A DNA stretch of 32,823 bases. It comes from Egerieimonas sp900552095. Its GTDB lineage: Bacteria > Bacillota > Clostridia > Lachnospirales > Lachnospiraceae. Below the pieces are notes generated by a model. That model was not told the DNA's origin. It worked only from the letters and a program-made list of their open reading frames with translations, and did no database searches. Location: assembly GCA_902469965.1 (NCBI GenBank), contig CABREP010000022.1:1-32823 (forward strand), in the 5' to 3' direction. The position numbers and the translations under genes were made by a program. Positions 30,511 to 32,823 of the stretch are shown here, in pieces (the first letter of the stretch is position 1; each line of letters begins with the position of its first letter).

Positions 30511-31574
30511 TTATCTGCTCCCAGGTCCAGAACCTCCTGCTCCGGCTGTCCGGCTCCCTTCTGATCCACTGACGCATCCGTCTGCAAACCGTAGTGCTCC
30601 CGCACTTTCGCCTCCGCTTCCGCCATAACTTCCGGATGCTCCTTCAGATAACCCTTGGCATTTTCCCGGCCCTGACCAATTTTTATACTGTTATAGGCAA
30701 ACCAGGCGCCGCTCTTCTGGATAATTCCCAGATTTGCAGCCAGATCCAGAACATCTCCCTCCCGTGAAATGCCTTTTCCAAACATAATGTCAAATTCTGC
30801 TTCACGGAACGGCGGCGCGATCTTGTTTTTCACAACCTTAACACGCACCCGGTTTCCCACAACCTCTCCGCTCTGCTTTAAAGTCTCGATTCTGCGCACA
30901 TCCATACGGACAGAAGCGTAAAACTTCAGCGCTCTTCCTCCGGTAGTGGTCTCCGGATTTCCAAACATCACACCTACTTTTTCCCGAAGCTGATTAATAA
31001 AAATAACCACACAGTTGGATTTGCTGATCACAGAGGTCAGCTTTCTCAACGCCTGAGACATCAGCCGGGCCTGCAGGCCCACATGAGAATCTCCCATATC
31101 TCCCTCGATCTCCGCCTTGGGAACCAGCGCCGCCACCGAGTCAATGATCACAATATCAAGAGCTCCGGAACGCACCATCATCTCTGTGATCTCCAGTGCC
31201 TGCTCTCCGCTGTCCGGCTGAGAAATATAAAGATTGTCAATATCTACTCCGATATTTCCCGCATAAACCGGATCCAGCGCATGTTCCGCATCAATAAACC
31301 CGGCAATGCCGCCTCTCTTCTGCACCTCCGCTACCATGTGAAGGGCTACCGTAGTCTTACCACTGGATTCAGGTCCGTAGATTTCCACGATTCTCCCCCT
31401 CGGCACACCTCCCAGTCCAAGTGCTATATCCAGACTGAGCGCTCCGGTGGGAACAGTCTCCACATTCATATTCCGGCCGGAATCTCCCAGCTTCATGACT
31501 GCTCCTTTTCCAAATTCTTTTTCTATCTGTCCGAGCGCCGCATCCAATGCTTTCAGCTTTTCATCTTTTACCAT
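30507..31574 (-). CDS. recA: Recombinase RecA
   Basis: RecA forms filaments on single-stranded DNA, drives homologous recombination and triggers LexA self-cleavage. The 355-residue length is typical. Motifs in order are GPESSGKTT (67-75, Walker A), FIDAEHALDP, the Walker B strand LDIVIIDSVAALVP, loop 2 region INQLREKVGVMFGNPETTTGGRAL, and the C-terminal domain with IGQGRENAKGYLKEHPEV. The acidic C-terminus is short (EVLDLGADK). The gene has a consensus promoter with a perfect SOS box just after the start, and GGAGGAT before the ATG. recX overlaps its end by 4 nt. Confidence 0.99.
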   Translation of the reverse strand: MVKDEKLKALDAALGQIEKEFGKGAVMKLGDSGRNMNVETVPTGALSLDIALGLGGVPRGRIVEIYGPESSGKTTVALHMVAEVQKRGGIAGFIDAEHALDPVYAGNIGVDIDNLYISQPDSGEQALEITEMMVRSGALDIVIIDSVAALVPKAEIEGDMGDSHVGLQARLMSQALRKLTSVISKSNCVVIFINQLREKVGVMFGNPETTTGGRALKFYASVRMDVRRIETLKQSGEVVGNRVRVKVVKNKIAPPFREAEFDIMFGKGISREGDVLDLAANLGIIQKSGAWFAYNSIKIGQGRENAKGYLKEHPEVMAEAEAKVREHYGLQTDASVDQKGAGQPEQEVLDLGADK

Positions 31575-31591
31575 TTCTTATCCTCCATTTG

Positions 31592-31605
31592 CGAACTTAT
31601 GTTCG
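31592..31605. promoter_or_regulatory. LexA (SOS) box of recA
   Basis: CGAAC-TTAT-GTTCG is a perfect Gram-positive LexA/DinR box. It lies 11 bp past the -10 box, at about +5 to +18 of the recA transcript. Confidence 0.92.
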
Positions 31606-31616
31606 CTTCTTTAATC

Positions 31617-31645
31617 ATAGTAAACTACTTTTCTTTCCTTGTCAA
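31617..31645 (-). promoter_or_regulatory. Promoter of recA-recX
   Basis: Consensus TTGACA (31645-31640), a 17-bp spacer and TACTAT (31622-31617) on the minus strand. Confidence 0.82.
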
Positions 31646-31759
31646 CTGTTAAAATGAAATTCCAGGGGATTTTCCGGCGAACACCGATATGAGAACTTTT
31701 CTGTCTTCACACTACCACGTTTCCTGTTCTCCGTCAAGCACAAGTCTGGCAAAACAAAA

Positions 31760-31822
31760 AATCCTGCAGGATCTGCCCAGACAGAAACTGTCTTCTGTCC
31801 ATACCGCAGATCCCGCAGGATT
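31760..31822 (-). terminator. Terminator after the spore-coat genes
   Basis: Arms 31760-31776 and 31806-31822 pair 8+8 bp around one A-C mismatch (AATCCTGC-GGATCTGC). A GACAG/CTGTC stem sits in the loop. On the minus strand it is followed by T6GT4. It ends the coat gene transcript before recA. Confidence 0.85.
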
Positions 31823-31847
31823 CTTTTTCTTACACTCTTTTTTCTTC

Positions 31848-32105
31848 CTACTTCGCCGCCAGCTGCGTCAGCACATTTCTGACATGGGCTACTGACTCGG
31901 CAGAGGCCTGAGCTGCCGGTACATAATAGCTTTTGCTTCTGGCAATCTGATAAATTTCTTCCTGAGACATCTCACACTGATTTCTCATCTGCTTTAACGT
32001 CTGCTTCAGCTGAGGATTCTCCGTCTGGGCAATCATCTCGCCATAGCGCACCAGTTCTCCGTTGATCCCGGCCAACGTGTCGTTTACCATCATTTTTTCA
32101 TCCAT
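31848..32105 (-). CDS. CotF-like spore coat protein
   Basis: The 85-residue, helix-rich protein has the pattern of Coat F proteins: MVNDTLAGINGELVRYGEMIAQTENP near the start, then LKQTLKQMRNQCEMSQEEIYQIARSKSYYVPAAQAS. The spacing of hydrophobic residues suggests two long antiparallel helices ending in a YYVPA motif, as in CotF relatives. AGGAGG lies 7 nt before the start. It is 12 nt downstream of the small 61-residue gene, with which it forms a pair also seen in sporulating Clostridia. A terminator follows. The exact coat layer is not known. Confidence 0.75.
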   Translation of the reverse strand: MDEKMMVNDTLAGINGELVRYGEMIAQTENPQLKQTLKQMRNQCEMSQEEIYQIARSKSYYVPAAQASAESVAHVRNVLTQLAAK

Positions 32106-32117
32106 TTTCCTTACCTC

Positions 32118-32303
32118 CTACTGTAAAAACTGCATCAGCTGTTCCTTCGCCTGGCTGGCAGACTGAGCCGCCTTCTGAAAAAACTGCTGTACCTGGGGAT
32201 CCGAAGCACTCTGTGCATACGCCTGCATTTTACAGTGTGTTGTTTCGTGTCCGCCGATCAGATGGCGGAGATTCTGCAGATCAAGGGTAGATAAATTTGT
32301 CAT
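32118..32303 (-). CDS. Small helical spore-coat-associated protein (hypothetical)
   Basis: The 61-residue protein has no Cys-rich, signal or membrane parts. Its pattern LRHLIGGHETTHCKMQAYAQSA, then DPQVQQFFQKAAQSASQAKEQLMQFL, looks like a two-helix hairpin similar to the N-terminal half of CotF-like proteins. I do not recall a named family. The start has a perfect AGGAGG 9 nt upstream. It is followed after 12 nt by the CotF-like gene, so a shared role in the spore coat is likely. A possible forespore-type promoter lies about 30 nt upstream. Confidence 0.7.
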   Translation of the reverse strand: MTNLSTLDLQNLRHLIGGHETTHCKMQAYAQSASDPQVQQFFQKAAQSASQAKEQLMQFLQ

Positions 32304-32333
32304 CTTGAATAACCTCCTGTTCTTTTACAGAAC

Positions 32334-32364
32334 TAGTATCTGCCGTCTCTCCTTTTTTTATTCT
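32334..32364 (-). promoter_or_regulatory. Possible sporulation sigma promoter (sigma G-like) of the coat gene pair
   Basis: On the minus strand AGAATA (32364-32359), an 18-bp spacer and GATACTA (32340-32334) resemble the sigma G pattern TGAATA-N17/18-CATACTA, with one mismatch in each box. No vegetative promoter is seen here. The fit to sporulation genes is encouraging, but coat genes are more often under mother-cell sigma K. Confidence 0.4.
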
Positions 32365-32395
32365 GCGTGAAACTTCCTTTTCTCTCCAGCAAAAA

Positions 32396-32435
32396 AGCAG
32401 CTGTACAGATCTCTCTTTTTCTCTGTACAGCCGCT
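32396..32435 (-). terminator. Terminator after glycogen synthase
   Basis: Arms 32396-32408 and 32423-32435 (core GCTGTACAG) pair along 13 positions including one G-U in the minus-strand RNA. The hairpin is followed by six U. Confidence 0.85.
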
Positions 32436-32450
32436 CTTTTTTTATTTTTT

Positions 32451-32823
32451 TCAGCAGTCTCCTGCCAGCCAGTTATACATCTCCTCATACTTTCTTGCAG
32501 AAGTATTCCAGGAGAAGTCCGTCTCCATTGCTCTGTCAATAATCTTGTTCCACTCCCGTTTGCGATCGTAATAGATCTGCTCGGCATAACGGACCGTTCC
32601 CAGCATCTCATGGGCATTATAATTACGGAAAGAAAATCCGGTTCCCGTTCCCTCATACTCATTATAAGGCCATACCGTATCTTTCAGTCCTCCCGTCTCT
32701 CTGACGATGGGCACCGTTCCGTACCGCAGGCTCATCAGCTGGCTTAAGCCGCAGGGCTCAAACAGGGATGGCATCAGAAATGCATCACTGGCCGCATATA
32801 CCTTGTGAGACATGGCCTCCGAA
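32451..32823 (-). CDS. glgA: Glycogen synthase, C-terminal 123 residues (5' part outside window)
   Basis: GlgA extends glycogen from ADP-glucose. Only the C-terminal end of this GT5 enzyme is in the window; the frame continues past base 32823 as SEAMSHKVYAASDAFLMPSL. The conserved E-x7-E region is visible in FEPCGLSQLMSLRYGTVPIVR and is followed by ETGGLKDTV, which holds the nucleotide-sugar contacts. The remainder (YNEYEGTGTGFSFRNYNAHEM and the final helix ending EMYNWLAGDC) matches the family tail. A strong terminator follows 16 nt after the stop codon, so it is the last gene of its unit. Confidence 0.95.
   Translation of the reverse strand, partial: SEAMSHKVYAASDAFLMPSLFEPCGLSQLMSLRYGTVPIVRETGGLKDTVWPYNEYEGTGTGFSFRNYNAHEMLGTVRYAEQIYYDRKREWNKIIDRAMETDFSWNTSARKYEEMYNWLAGDC

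Overview
The window is chromosomal DNA of a spore-forming Firmicute, most likely a Lachnospiraceae-type gut Clostridium. This rests on the gene content (SpoIIM, a SpoVB-like flippase, CotF-like coat genes, glycogen synthase), Gram-positive promoters of TTGACA-17-TATAAT type, a perfect CGAAC-N4-GTTCG SOS box, and a gap-pgk-tpi / gpmI / eno glycolytic set. Most genes read on the minus strand; only the SpoVB-like gene and the DAHP synthase read plus. No rRNA, tRNA, CRISPR array, insertion sequence or prophage was found.

Layout. 1-3536: eno (cut by the window edge), a DUF2804 gene and gpmI. 3607-5943: a three-gene polar amino acid ABC transporter whose binding protein has its two sequence halves in swapped order. 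6075-7379: homoserine dehydrogenase. 7506-15170: a catabolic-looking cluster in transcription order: ROK regulator, IT-type carrier, hydantoinase/oxoprolinase-like ATPase, small HExxH protein, FAD oxidoreductase, zinc alcohol dehydrogenase. Its 391-nt control region (15171-15561) has two tandem promoters, each with the same 13-mer covering the -10. 15562-18754: gap, pgk and tpiA, with an attenuating terminator after gap and two or three hairpins after pgk. 18895-22880: iscR, nifS, nifU, mnmA and a PHP phosphatase; mnmA carries a one-base frameshift. 23009-25659 (+): SpoVB-like flippase and DAHP synthase, ended by a long bidirectional terminator. 25784-28095: a SpoIIM-superfamily protein, xerD and spoIIM. 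28224-31574: rny, recX and recA. 31848-32303: two small spore-coat-like genes. 32451-32823: 3' end of glycogen synthase.

How it fits together. The catabolic, hom and ABC genes sit between tpiA and gpmI, splitting what is often a continuous gap-pgk-tpi-gpmI-eno block. gpmI has its own promoter, and eno has its Shine-Dalgarno and start codon inside a strong hairpin 4 nt after the DUF2804 stop codon, which suggests translational coupling. The iscR-nifS-nifU-mnmA set would supply sulfur for Fe-S clusters and tRNA 2-thiouridine, but mnmA cannot be translated full length as written.

The observations I rate highest are the circularly permuted binding protein, the ROK-controlled cluster with its multi-site operator, the eno start hairpin, and the mnmA frameshift.
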